Positions 50,159-59,464 of a stretch of 60,261 nucleotides of DNA are shown one piece after another (position 1 is the first letter of the stretch; the number at the start of each line of letters is the position of its first letter). The position numbers were made by a program, and so were the translations under genes. The notes beneath the pieces were generated by a model that was not told the DNA's origin, searched no databases, and worked only from the letters and a program-made list of their open reading frames with translations. Source of the DNA: UBA5070 sp035604215 (GTDB lineage Bacteria; Fibrobacterota; Fibrobacteria; UBA5070); the NCBI GenBank assembly GCA_035604215.1, contig DATNIW010000104.1, positions 1 to 60,261 on the forward strand, in the 5' to 3' direction.

Positions 50159-52687
50159 TCAAGCCTCCTGGATCGCGGGCAGCCGGACCGTGAAGGTGGT
50201 TCCGTCGCCGATGCGGCTGTCCACCTCGATGCGGCCGCCGAAGTCGCCTTGCACGATGTCGTGGATGATGGTGAGCCCGAGGCCGGTTCCCTTGCCGACG
50301 GGCTTGGTGGTGAACAAGGGATCGAAGATGCGGCCCATGTCCTCGTCGGAGATCCCCGTGCCCTGGTCGGAAACCAGCACGCGGACCTCGGACGCGTCGG
50401 CCTGGACGGAAATCGTCACGACTCCGCCGCCTCTGCGCTCCATGGCGTCGATGGCGTTGGTCACGAGGTTGGTGACCACCTGCGCGAAGCGGTCGGGGAT
50501 CCCCAGCACCGAGGCCGGTCGCGACCGGAAGTCCGTGCGCACTTCGCACTTCGCGCTCCGAAGCGTGTGGGACAGGAGGAGGACCGCCTCCTCCACGACC
50601 CGCACCAGGTCGAAGACCTGCTTGTCCTTGGCCCCCATGTCCCGGGTCTGGCTCTTGATGGACCGGACGAATCCGGCCGCCTTCTCGCTGGCGCGGGAGA
50701 CGATGTCCAGGGTCTTCAGCATGTCGCCGGCGATCTCGCGGTGGTCCTTCTCCTCCACGCCCGGGTCTCCGATGGAGTCCCGGTACTCCTCGACGAGCTT
50801 CCTGAGCTCGTCCACCGATCCGCGCACGGCGGCGAGCGGGGTGTTCATCTCGTGCGCGATTCCCGCCGTGAGCTTGCCCAGGCTCGCCATCTTCTCCGAG
50901 TGGACCAGTTGGCCCTGGTTCTTCCGCAGGTGGTCCAGAGCCTCCTCGAGCTCGTGGGTGCGGGTGCGCACCTCGCGCGACAGCCGCTCGCCCATCAGGG
51001 CGGCCGATATCTGGGTCCTGAGGGCGTCCAGGAGAACTCCGCGGCGCGGCGCGAGCTCCATGAGGGCGAACCCGAGAGGCGTCTCCTCGAAGAACAGCGG
51101 CTCCATGGCGAGGGAGGCGCGCACGGGCGATTCCCCGACCAGTGACCGCAGGAGTCCGCGGATGCGGACCAACCGGCCTTCCGGAGGAAGCTGGGCGCGC
51201 ACCCCCCTGGCCCAGGAAAGGATGAGGCGGAAATTGTCATCGGATGCGCCGGTCCGGTCCACGTCGCCCTCGGTCTTCTCCCTGAGCAGCAGGTGGCAGC
51301 TCGAGAGCTGCAGGAGAGGGAGGTCGGTCGCCAGGTTCTCGATCAGGTTCCCGACGTCGAAGCTCGTGATCAGGTGTCCGCCCGTCTCCTGGAGCTGTCG
51401 CGTCCAGCGTTCGATCTGGAGCGACTTGTAGGCCGACCTCTGGACCACGCGCTCGTGCGCCAGCAGCCGCAGCTGGTGGAAGATGCCCTCCACCGAAGGG
51501 GTCTCCGGTGATCCGGGGGGCAGGAAGGGAAGCGTCGCCTTGCGAAGCCGCGATACCAGGATCTGCCATCGGTCGGAATCGTCCGCGAACCCGGCGCTCT
51601 CGTCCAGGAGCGCTTCGAAGGAGCGCAACGAGGCCTCGCCTCCGGAGCCGGCGCGCGCATCCGAGGAGATCGCCGCGACCAGGGTGGAGAGGGCGGGGGA
51701 TTCCGCGAGGGCGGGATCCAGGGACTCCAGGGAAGACCGCACCGCGGCGAGGTGTCCTCCCGAGCCCAGCGACGGCTCGCGCGAAGTCCCGTCGCCGCGG
51801 GGCCGACCTTCCTCGATGGAGAAGGAATGGCAGCCGCAGGAGCCGCGCGCCACCAATGAGGCGGCCTGGAGCGTGATGTGCGGCGCGGTGCGGCCCGCCA
51901 TGAGGTCGAGAGCCAGCCGCATGCAGGTGCGCCCCTGCTCCACCACGGGTTGGCGCACCGAAGTGAGCGCGGGAGTGGAGAACATCGCGTCCTCGATGTC
52001 GTCGAATCCCGTCACGACGACGTCGTCCGGGACCCGCCGACCCGCCGCCTTCAGGGCTTCCATCGCTCCCAGGGCCATCTCGTCGTTGGCGGCGATCACG
52101 GCGTCGAAGGGAACGCCCCGTTCGAGCAGTTCTCGGATCCGGAGCCGCCCCAGGCCGAAGTCGAATTCACCCACCAGTTCCAGCTCGGGGTCGAGAACCA
52201 ACCGGTGCCTTTCCAGCACGGCGTGGAACGCCTGCCTGCGTTCGATGGCTTCGGGGTTGCGGACAGGTCCTCCCAGGAACACCGGCCTGCGGCGACCGTG
52301 GTGCCCCACCACGTGCTCCACAACCGATTCCATTCCCGCCGCGTTGTCCACCATCACGCAGGCCGAACCGGGGATCTCCATCCCGGCGACCACCACGGGG
52401 ACGGCGGGAAGCTTCCCGAGGAATTCGACGACCTGGTCGGGCGACAGCGAGTTGGCCACCGCGGGGGCCATCAGCACCAGGGCGTCCACGTCCTGGGCAT
52501 CCACCAGATGGAACGCCTGGTTCCGCATGCGCTTGACGAGGTCCGTGGATCCCACCTCCCCGCCGTTGAAGCTGATCAGGTCGCATCCCGCCGCGGTGGC
52601 TTCCGCATCGAGCCCGAGCCAGTGGCCGTACTGGTAGGAGCCCACCAGGTCGTTCACCAGCAATCCCACCACGGGACGTGCTTCCAT
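50159..52687 (-). CDS. Soluble histidine kinase with LacI-type ligand-binding domain
   Basis: An 842-residue protein without signal peptide or membrane helix. Residues 1-280 are a LacI/GalR-type periplasmic-binding fold (PVVGLLVNDLVGSYQYGHWL, VIAANDEMALGAMEALKAAG, DVVVTGFDDIEDAMFSTPAL, LTSVRQPVVEQG) with no HTH. A central GAF-like/helical region (about 290-585) follows, then HisKA with H612 (GIAHEMNTPLAA) and an HATPase (LVTNAIDAMERRGGG, DQGTGI, GKGTGLGLTI). It should sense a sugar-like ligand in the cytoplasm and phosphorylate the adjacent REC-GGDEF proteins; that link is inference. Gap to the cyclase gene is 2 bp. Confidence 0.9.
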   Translation of the reverse strand: MEARPVVGLLVNDLVGSYQYGHWLGLDAEATAAGCDLISFNGGEVGSTDLVKRMRNQAFHLVDAQDVDALVLMAPAVANSLSPDQVVEFLGKLPAVPVVVAGMEIPGSACVMVDNAAGMESVVEHVVGHHGRRRPVFLGGPVRNPEAIERRQAFHAVLERHRLVLDPELELVGEFDFGLGRLRIRELLERGVPFDAVIAANDEMALGAMEALKAAGRRVPDDVVVTGFDDIEDAMFSTPALTSVRQPVVEQGRTCMRLALDLMAGRTAPHITLQAASLVARGSCGCHSFSIEEGRPRGDGTSREPSLGSGGHLAAVRSSLESLDPALAESPALSTLVAAISSDARAGSGGEASLRSFEALLDESAGFADDSDRWQILVSRLRKATLPFLPPGSPETPSVEGIFHQLRLLAHERVVQRSAYKSLQIERWTRQLQETGGHLITSFDVGNLIENLATDLPLLQLSSCHLLLREKTEGDVDRTGASDDNFRLILSWARGVRAQLPPEGRLVRIRGLLRSLVGESPVRASLAMEPLFFEETPLGFALMELAPRRGVLLDALRTQISAALMGERLSREVRTRTHELEEALDHLRKNQGQLVHSEKMASLGKLTAGIAHEMNTPLAAVRGSVDELRKLVEEYRDSIGDPGVEEKDHREIAGDMLKTLDIVSRASEKAAGFVRSIKSQTRDMGAKDKQVFDLVRVVEEAVLLLSHTLRSAKCEVRTDFRSRPASVLGIPDRFAQVVTNLVTNAIDAMERRGGGVVTISVQADASEVRVLVSDQGTGISDEDMGRIFDPLFTTKPVGKGTGLGLTIIHDIVQGDFGGRIEVDSRIGDGTTFTVRLPAIQEA

Positions 52688-52689
52688 GC

Positions 52690-55689
52690 CTATTTCTCCT
52701 TGGCGGTGTGGATTCCGTCCCACGAGGACGGGGGTGTTTCCATGTAGGAGGCGCAGCGTACGGCGAAGACCTCGCTGGGGTTGGTCTTGGCTCCGGGCTC
52801 CCCTCCGTTCGGCTCCAGGTCCAGGCACGCCAGGAAGCCGTCGCGCGCGCTCCCGAATTCGCCGGCCTGGTAGAGGGCGCGGGCCTGGCCAAAGGTCCGG
52901 ACGCATTCCACCCAGGTCCCGGGTGCGTTCTCCTCGAGTCCCAGGATCTCGTGGACCACGACGGCCTCTTCCCTACCCACCACGCGCAGAAGATCCAGCT
53001 CGCGGGACAGGATTCCGCTTCCGGCCGCGTCCAAGGTGGACGAGGTGGTCAGGATCCAGACGCCGTACTGCTTGGATGCGCCCTCCAGGCGTGCGGCAAG
53101 GTTCACGTCGTCCCCCATCATGGTGTAGTTCATCCGCAGGTCAGACCCCATGTTGCCGGTGACGATCCGACCGGTGTGGACGCCGATGCGCATGCGCATC
53201 CGGTGCACGATCTCCGGCCATCTCGGTGCTTCATTCTCCCATTTTTCCCGGAGACGGGCCAGCCGCTCCTGCATGGCGATGGCGGCGAGCAGGGCCTGGC
53301 GGGGGTGGTCGGGCAAGGGAATCGGGGCGCCGAACATGGCGACGATGGCGTCCCCGATGTACTTGTCCAGGCAGCCTTGGCGCTGCGTCAGGATGTCCGT
53401 CATGGCCTTGAAGTACTCGTTGATCAGTTCCACCAGGTCGGGAGGGGAGAGGACCTCCGAGAAGGTGGAGAAGCCCTGGATGTCGCTGAAGAAGGCGGTG
53501 ATCTCGCGTTCTTCCCCGCCCAGCCTGGGGAGCATCCCCGAGGACACCATCTGGTCGATCAGTTCGGGGCTGATGTAGGTGCTGAACGAGGTGTGGAGGA
53601 ATTTCCGCTGCCGCTCTTCCAGGACGTAGCGGACCGCGAGGACGGCGACCAGGGCGAAGGGCATGGCGAGCATCGGACCCAGTTGCCGGATCCAGAGTCC
53701 GCGGTCGAAGGCCATGGTGGAGCCCGCGAAGAACGCGGGAGCCAGGAGCAGGAGGGCGAAGATGGCCCATCCCGGCGGCAGGAGGATGGTGGCGAGGCCC
53801 ATGACCATGGCGGCGGCCAGGACCAGGAGAAGGTCCACCCAGGCGGGAACGGGGGCCAGCGAATCGCCCCAGGCCAACGCCAGCGCCTCGGTGGCCTGGA
53901 GGTTCACGCCGGGATGGTGGCGTTGGATGGGGACGTCGATGAAGTCCGCCAGGGCCGGCGCGGAGGACCCCAGGACGAAGATCCGTCCCGGGATCTGGTC
54001 GGGATCGTACCGGCCTTCCAGCACGTCCAGGTAGCTGACATGCCGGATCCACGCCTGGTCGGGTCCCCGGTTCTCCCATTGCGAAGGCGCCTGGAAAGGG
54101 ACGTACGCGGCGCCGCTCCCGTCCAGGGGAACGACGATGGGATCGCCCAGGGCCAGGGTGTCGCGCGGTCCCAGGGATTCGACCCGCAGGGGATCCAGGG
54201 CCAGGAGCGCATCGAGGGAGCTTCCGCGCAAACAGGGGATGGACGAGGCCAGGCGGCGGCGCACCGGATCCCACCAGACTTCGATCCAGTTCGAGATGCG
54301 CACTTCGGAGTCCGGGGGGAACCCCTTCCATCCGTCTCGGGACAGGTCCATCAAAGGCTTGCGGAGCCGTTCCAGGGTGGAGGAATCCAGGGCCGGTCCG
54401 TCCACGAACGAATCCCTCGCGACGCGTCGCGACAGGACGAGCCCGTCGGGGGTCATGGAGGCTGCGACGGAATCCGTCGGCATCGTCCGGCCCGGGGCCG
54501 GTGGAATCCCGGCGGGAAACGCGCCGTCGCGCAGCAGGACGGCCAGGGCGCGGACCCGGGCGTCGTCCAGGCTGTCGGGGTAGGGGAGGGCCACCCGGAG
54601 CCTGCCCGCGGAATCGCGATCGATCCAGAGCTGGCGCGTGGGTTCGAGCACCCCGGCCCGGACCCGCCGCAGGCTGTCCAACGCGGATTTGGAGGCGAGA
54701 AGGTCCCGGCACATGGGCCAGGTCAGTTCGGGGGCCGAAGTCTCGATTCCCGCGGTGCCCTTCCAGATCCTGAGGGGCGCTCCCAGCAGGAGACGATCCC
54801 CCTCCAGCCGGAATCCGTCGGCAGGCCTGCCCAGGAGGACCAGGGCGGAGGAGAGGGAAAGGGCGGGGTAGGCGGCTTCCCGGGCCTGGGAAGTGTCGGG
54901 CGACGCGTCGATCGAATCCGGAAACCGCCACAGCAGCTGGACGCGGCGCACGGTGCCGTCGGGGTCGGGTTCCACGTTGGCGAGACCCAGGCGGGAGGCG
55001 GACCGGGCGAGGTCGGGGTAGAGGTTGTCCAGCGTCGCGCGTGCGCGCAGGCCGGCGAGGCACGAATCGGGAAGGGAGATCCCCTTCCAAAGCGAATCCT
55101 GCCACGAACGGGTGGCCCGGGGGATCCAGTCCGAGGGATTCGGGTAGTCCAGCTTGTTCCCCAACTGGGCGGCCACCACCGCCCTCGGGGAGCGGCGCAC
55201 GGCGGTTTCCAGGGTCCGCGACCAGTCCAGGCGACGACGGAGCCTTTCGCGGGACTCCGCGGAAGAGGGGACCGGCCATCCGGCTTCCCTCAGGTCCTGC
55301 AGCGTGGACTCCAGCCGGGCGGCGCCGGAATCGGAGGTCTTGAACAGGATGTCGAAGACCACGGCGCCGGCACCGTGCCGCGAGAGACGGTCCAGCACCG
55401 CGGCGTGCTGGACCCGGTAGTTCTCCCCGTAGACGCCCAGGGCGCGCAGCGAGCGTTCGTCCACGTCCACCACCGTGACGGGAGCCGGAACGTCGTTTTC
55501 CGTTGGTCCGCGGACCACCATCCACGTCCAGTGGCGGAAATCGTCCAGGACTCCTTCCAGGCGGCTGGAGGGACCCTTGAGCGCGAACTCGACGGCCAGG
55601 GAGGCGAAGGCGGCCAGGATGGACGCGGCCATTCCCCAGGCGAACCGACGAACGCGGGGAGAGAGTCGTCTGGCGGCGGAGTCGGACAT
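52690..55689 (-). CDS. CHASE2-type class III adenylate cyclase
   Basis: A 999-residue membrane protein: an N-terminal membrane helix, a large extracytoplasmic CHASE2 domain (about 45-625, with VTVVDVDERSLRALGVYG and GAGAVVFDILFKTS), three membrane helices (about 630-700), then the cyclase domain. Metal aspartates are D736 (FFSDIQGFS) and D780 (DKYIGDA). The adenine-specifying Lys is K776, and the transition-state Asn/Arg lie in GDDVNLAARLE, indicating adenylate rather than guanylate cyclase. First gene of the five-gene operon. TAAGATGG lies just before the ATG and may be its -10 box. Confidence 0.93.
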   Translation of the reverse strand: MSDSAARRLSPRVRRFAWGMAASILAAFASLAVEFALKGPSSRLEGVLDDFRHWTWMVVRGPTENDVPAPVTVVDVDERSLRALGVYGENYRVQHAAVLDRLSRHGAGAVVFDILFKTSDSGAARLESTLQDLREAGWPVPSSAESRERLRRRLDWSRTLETAVRRSPRAVVAAQLGNKLDYPNPSDWIPRATRSWQDSLWKGISLPDSCLAGLRARATLDNLYPDLARSASRLGLANVEPDPDGTVRRVQLLWRFPDSIDASPDTSQAREAAYPALSLSSALVLLGRPADGFRLEGDRLLLGAPLRIWKGTAGIETSAPELTWPMCRDLLASKSALDSLRRVRAGVLEPTRQLWIDRDSAGRLRVALPYPDSLDDARVRALAVLLRDGAFPAGIPPAPGRTMPTDSVAASMTPDGLVLSRRVARDSFVDGPALDSSTLERLRKPLMDLSRDGWKGFPPDSEVRISNWIEVWWDPVRRRLASSIPCLRGSSLDALLALDPLRVESLGPRDTLALGDPIVVPLDGSGAAYVPFQAPSQWENRGPDQAWIRHVSYLDVLEGRYDPDQIPGRIFVLGSSAPALADFIDVPIQRHHPGVNLQATEALALAWGDSLAPVPAWVDLLLVLAAAMVMGLATILLPPGWAIFALLLLAPAFFAGSTMAFDRGLWIRQLGPMLAMPFALVAVLAVRYVLEERQRKFLHTSFSTYISPELIDQMVSSGMLPRLGGEEREITAFFSDIQGFSTFSEVLSPPDLVELINEYFKAMTDILTQRQGCLDKYIGDAIVAMFGAPIPLPDHPRQALLAAIAMQERLARLREKWENEAPRWPEIVHRMRMRIGVHTGRIVTGNMGSDLRMNYTMMGDDVNLAARLEGASKQYGVWILTTSSTLDAAGSGILSRELDLLRVVGREEAVVVHEILGLEENAPGTWVECVRTFGQARALYQAGEFGSARDGFLACLDLEPNGGEPGAKTNPSEVFAVRCASYMETPPSSWDGIHTAKEK

Positions 55690-55815
55690 CGCACCATCTT
55701 ACCTCAGGCAGGTCGGTTCCGGCAAAGCCGGGCCCGGGGGGGAACGGCGGGGCGGTGTAGATTTTCGCGGCACCGGTCCGCGGACGGATCCGGTGGAGCC
55801 CGGGGAGAACGAGAC

Positions 55816-56154
55816 ATGGACCTCATACGCATCCTGGAGATCGACCAGCTCGGGGAATTCCTGCGCGGGCACGTCACCAGGGTTTCCTACGCCATGGCGA
55901 CGAGCCTGGTCGTGGTGGTCTCCGGACCGGTCAACGCGCTCCTTTCCCGGATCGTCGCGCGCTGGAACTTCCTGGTCCGGACGGTCTTCTACGTGCTCCT
56001 GTTCGCGGCGGGCTACCCCTTCTTCGCCTTCTGGAGCGAGCGGATCCTGCGCCAATTCCTGTCCGACCAGAAGCCGGTGCCGCTGGTGGTCCTGACCCTG
56101 CTCGCCTTCGTGGGCTTCGGGGTGTGGGTGGGGCAGAGGAAGCCGTTCAAGTGA
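55816..56154 (+). CDS. DUF3392-like inner-membrane protein
   Basis: A 112-residue protein with three or four membrane helices (SLVVVVSGPVNALLSRIVAR, FLVRTVFYVLLFAAGYPFFA, LVVLTLLAFVGFGVWVG), matching DUF3392, an uncharacterised family. GGGGAG (55802-55807) precedes the ATG, and TAGATTTT (55758-55765) may be its -10 box. Its stop overlaps the GTG of panE. Confidence 0.7.
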   Translation: MDLIRILEIDQLGEFLRGHVTRVSYAMATSLVVVVSGPVNALLSRIVARWNFLVRTVFYVLLFAAGYPFFAFWSERILRQFLSDQKPVPLVVLTLLAFVGFGVWVGQRKPFK

Positions 56155-57062
56155 GGATCGCCGTCCTGGGATCCGGGGCGGTGGGCGGATACTACGGGGC
56201 CCGCCTGGCCCAGGCCGGGCAGGACGTCCGCTTCCTGTACCATTCCGAGTACGAGGCCGTCCGCGAGCGCGGGCTCCGGCTGGACAGTGTCGACGGAAAC
56301 TGGCAGGGGCCGGTCTCGGCCTTCAGGGACCCCGGTTCCCTGGGTCCCTGCGACGTCGCCCTGGTCTGCTTCAAGTCGGCGCAGTCCGACCTGTTCCCGG
56401 ATCTGCTGCCCGAGGTGCTGCACCCCGGGGGGACGGCGGTCTGCCTGATGAACGGGCTCGGCCACGAGGAACTGCTGGCGGGGGTGGTCGGGCCGGAAAG
56501 GGTGGCGGCGGGAGCGGCCTTCATCTGCTCCGAGCGGACCGGTCCCGGGACCATCCTCCATACCGCGGCGGGAGGACTCGCCCTGGCGCCGTATTTTCCG
56601 CAGGGACGGTCGCATGTCCGGGAGGTCTGCGAGGACCTGGCCGGTCGCTTCCTGTCGGCCCGGGTGCCCTGCCAGGCGGGAAGCGACGGCCATGCGGTCA
56701 AATGGGGGAAGCTCGTCTGGAACATTCCCTTCTCGGGACTCTCCGTGTACGCCGGCGGAATCACCACGGACAAGATCGTCGCGGACCCCTCGTTGCGCGC
56801 CTTCGCCACGGACCTCATGGCGGAGATCCTCCGCGCCGCGGCGGCCTGCGGCGTGGAGCTGGATCCGCGCCTGCCGGCCCGGAACCTGGCCCAGACCGAG
56901 TCCATGGGCGCCTACCGCCCGTCCATGCTGGTGGATTTCCTTCTCGGACGCCCGTTGGAAGTGGAGGCCATCGTGGCCGAACCTCTTCGGCGCGGCGAGG
57001 CGGCGGGGGCCCATCTTCCCCGGATGCGCGAACTCCTGGACGGGATCCGGGCGCGGATCTAG
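56151..57062 (+). CDS. panE: 2-dehydropantoate 2-reductase
   Basis: A 303-residue NADPH enzyme of pantothenate synthesis. The Rossmann motif RIAVLGSGAVGGYYGARLA opens the protein. VCLMNGLGHEELL is the conserved ketopantoate region, and KWGKLVWNIPFSGL carries the catalytic Lys. The end (YRPSMLVDFLLGRPLEVEAI) contains the substrate/product Ser and Glu. GTG start overlaps the DUF3392 stop (GTGA). Close homologues that act on other 2-keto acids exist, so the substrate is likely but not certain. Confidence 0.9.
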   Translation: MRIAVLGSGAVGGYYGARLAQAGQDVRFLYHSEYEAVRERGLRLDSVDGNWQGPVSAFRDPGSLGPCDVALVCFKSAQSDLFPDLLPEVLHPGGTAVCLMNGLGHEELLAGVVGPERVAAGAAFICSERTGPGTILHTAAGGLALAPYFPQGRSHVREVCEDLAGRFLSARVPCQAGSDGHAVKWGKLVWNIPFSGLSVYAGGITTDKIVADPSLRAFATDLMAEILRAAAACGVELDPRLPARNLAQTESMGAYRPSMLVDFLLGRPLEVEAIVAEPLRRGEAAGAHLPRMRELLDGIRARI

Positions 57063-57111
57063 GCCGACAATCCGCGAGGGAGTCCATCGACCGCGTCCGC
57101 GGGAACGGGGA

Positions 57112-58398
57112 CTAGTCGACCGATCTCGCCCAGCGTTCGACTTCCCGTCGGAGTCTGCCCAGTTCCACGGGTTCCCTCCAGTCGCGCAGGAGGGTCCAGG
57201 CCGCCAGCTTCGACAGGCGGACGATCCGATCGACCCAAAGGGGCTTGGCGTCCCTGTGCTGCAGGGCGAACGCCCCGACTTCGGCGTAGAGGATGTGCCA
57301 CCGGACCAGGTTCATGCCCCATCCCCAGATCACGCCGCGTCGGGAAAGCCTCCAACGCTCCGCATCCTCGGGTCCGGGACGGTGGAGCCCCGCTAGGAAG
57401 AACAGATCCTCCATCCCCGGAGGGCAGGTCGCCAGGAGCTGCTGCGCCCCGGAGGTCAGGAAATGGCGGATCACCTGTTCCCAGAGCCCGAAGAAGACGT
57501 CGGGAACCACCCACTCGCGGCGGAGCTTCAGGAAGACGACCTTCCGCAAGCTGTCGGCCGGGGTTTCCAACAGCGCGGCCCCGACCAGCAGGTGTCCGTC
57601 CCACACTCCGATCCTCTCGCCCTGCCCGTCTTCCGACTGCTCCAGGAAGCCGTCCACTTCCTTCCGCTCGCCCACCTCCTCGACCTTGCGGAACCGGAAC
57701 TGTCCCTCCATGGTCGAGGTGCGGAATCCCAGGTCCTGCAGATCCAGCGGTGGACGGAGCCGGTCCAGTTCCAGCCACTCCCCCAGGGCCGAAGCGAGGT
57801 CCGGATCCGGGTCCAGGATCCGCAGACCCATGCGCACGGTCTGTCCGGTCCCCGGGCGCCACCAGAGGATCTGGCATTCCCAGGACCGACCGGTCAGGAG
57901 GGGGATGTCCAGGTGGAACGGCGCTCGATGACCGGGAAGCAGGTAGCCCGGACCACCGATGGTTTCCACCTGGAAACCGAGGTCGGAGGCGATGTCCACG
58001 ATCCGCAGCCGGCTCCAGACGCGGTGCGCATGGCGAAGGGGCATGCGGGCGAACAGCGAGTCCTGGGGAAGGTACACCCTGGTTCGACCGCGCCTCTCCA
58101 GGCTGGACCACGCGGAGGGCTCGCAAGGCCAGGAAAGGCCCAGCGCTCCGGACACGGGATCGTAACCGCGCACGAGCCCATCGCGCAGGACCGTGGGCTG
58201 GCCTCGGAAGGCGATGCGGACGGGGATGGTTTCGCCGGCCGGAAGCATCGAGAGCGGGGGAAGCGTGAGACCGATCCCGCCGGGGGAAAGATCCCTCAAC
58301 TCGGGCATCAGGCGCGTCCCCGGGATCCTCACCCGGCAGGCGGTCAGGATCTCCGGGCTCAGCCGCGTCCAACGCCGCTGTTCGATCGTGGCTGGCAT
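57112..58398 (-). CDS. PilZ-domain protein
   Basis: A 428-residue protein. An N-terminal PilZ-like domain has RRWTRLSPEI and LRDLSPGGIGLTLPP, close to the RxxxR and D/NxSxxG c-di-GMP-binding motifs; a second PilZ-like segment occurs near residues 115-225. The C-terminal half resembles an acyltransferase-type fold (LATCPPGMEDLFFLAGLHRP) but is not assigned. ATG 58398 is chosen over an in-frame TTG at 58413. TACCTTGG lies 11 nt upstream. It is a candidate c-di-GMP effector in the same window as the diguanylate cyclase operon. Confidence 0.8.
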   Translation of the reverse strand: MPATIEQRRWTRLSPEILTACRVRIPGTRLMPELRDLSPGGIGLTLPPLSMLPAGETIPVRIAFRGQPTVLRDGLVRGYDPVSGALGLSWPCEPSAWSSLERRGRTRVYLPQDSLFARMPLRHAHRVWSRLRIVDIASDLGFQVETIGGPGYLLPGHRAPFHLDIPLLTGRSWECQILWWRPGTGQTVRMGLRILDPDPDLASALGEWLELDRLRPPLDLQDLGFRTSTMEGQFRFRKVEEVGERKEVDGFLEQSEDGQGERIGVWDGHLLVGAALLETPADSLRKVVFLKLRREWVVPDVFFGLWEQVIRHFLTSGAQQLLATCPPGMEDLFFLAGLHRPGPEDAERWRLSRRGVIWGWGMNLVRWHILYAEVGAFALQHRDAKPLWVDRIVRLSKLAAWTLLRDWREPVELGRLRREVERWARSVD

Positions 58399-58441
58399 GG
58401 ATCTGTCATCCAAGGTAGCTCGCGGGAAACCGGGAAGACCG

Positions 58442-59460
58442 CTACAGCAGCTCCCAGGCCAGATCTTCCCTCAGGAGGTCCAGGCGATCCACGGCGAGCA
58501 GATGGCGGATCTTCACGGCGAGCGAGGGCCAGGCCTGGTTCGGGGCGATCGCGACGCCCGCGTCCAGCAGGTCGTCCCGACCGGCGTACGGAAGTCCGGG
58601 TCTGGCAGGTCCGAGGAACACGGGAACACCCGCTTCCCTCGCGGCCAGCGCGAGTTCGAGGAAGGACCCGCTCCCCCCCGTCGACGCAGCCGTCCCCGAA
58701 TGGTGGGCGATCTGCAGGATGGCCTTCCAGCCCCGGAGGCCCGGCAGGAGAGGGGAATGGTCCACCCCGGGGTGGGCGGGAAGGACCAGCACCCGGTCCT
58801 CGAACAGGTGCGCCGCTCCGAGGGATCGCAGGCTCCGGCCCCAGGCCTCGGGGGCGGCCCGGGAGGCGAGATCCGAGCGCGACGGGTTTCGCGGGTGGGA
58901 TCCGCGGGAGAACATGCCGTCCGAGACCGTTCCGTAGGCCGCATCCAAGGGTGACCGGAATCTGTCCAGATGGGGATCCGCGGGAAGAAGCCGGGTCCCC
59001 AGGTGGATGGCGGCCGGTTCGCCGGGGTTCCGCCAGGCAACGAAGACGCCGGGAAGCCTTTCGGAGAGGGAGAACGAAATGCCGGATCGGAAATTGTCGG
59101 CCCCGTTGGAGCACGGGTCCGCGAGCGGTCGGTCGGAGCCGAAGAGCACGATGGGAACGGGCGCGCCCCGCAGGGCGAAGGAGAGCGCCGAGGCGGTCCA
59201 TGCGAAGGTGTCCGAGCCGTGCGCCACGAGCACGGCGTCCAGGCGGTCCAGGGGCAGGGCCGCGATGTGCCGCGCCAGTTCCGACCAGTGCGCGCCGGAA
59301 GCGTCCTCCGACAGGATCCAGAAGGGTCGGCTCCAGGCGCACTCGACGCCGTCCGGCAGGAAATCGAGGATCGCGGGGCGTTCCGCGGAGTCCAGCGCGA
59401 TGGTGCCGTCGCGATTCGCGGATCCCACGGTCCCTCCGGTGGCCACCAGGTGGACCCGGT

Positions 59461-59464
<4 letters not shown>
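58442..59464 (-). CDS. L-asparaginase-like protein with altered active site
   Basis: A 340-residue type I/II asparaginase homologue from GTG 59464. The first Thr motif ATGGTVGS is intact (T12). The second is HGSDTFAWT, so the usual Thr of 'GTD' is Ser. Around the position of the catalytic Lys I read GTRLLPADPHLDRF, suggesting Lys to Arg. GSDRPLADPCSNGADNF is otherwise conserved. Activity on asparagine is therefore doubtful. Its start overlaps the tgt stop (GTGA), an unusual partner. Confidence 0.8.
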
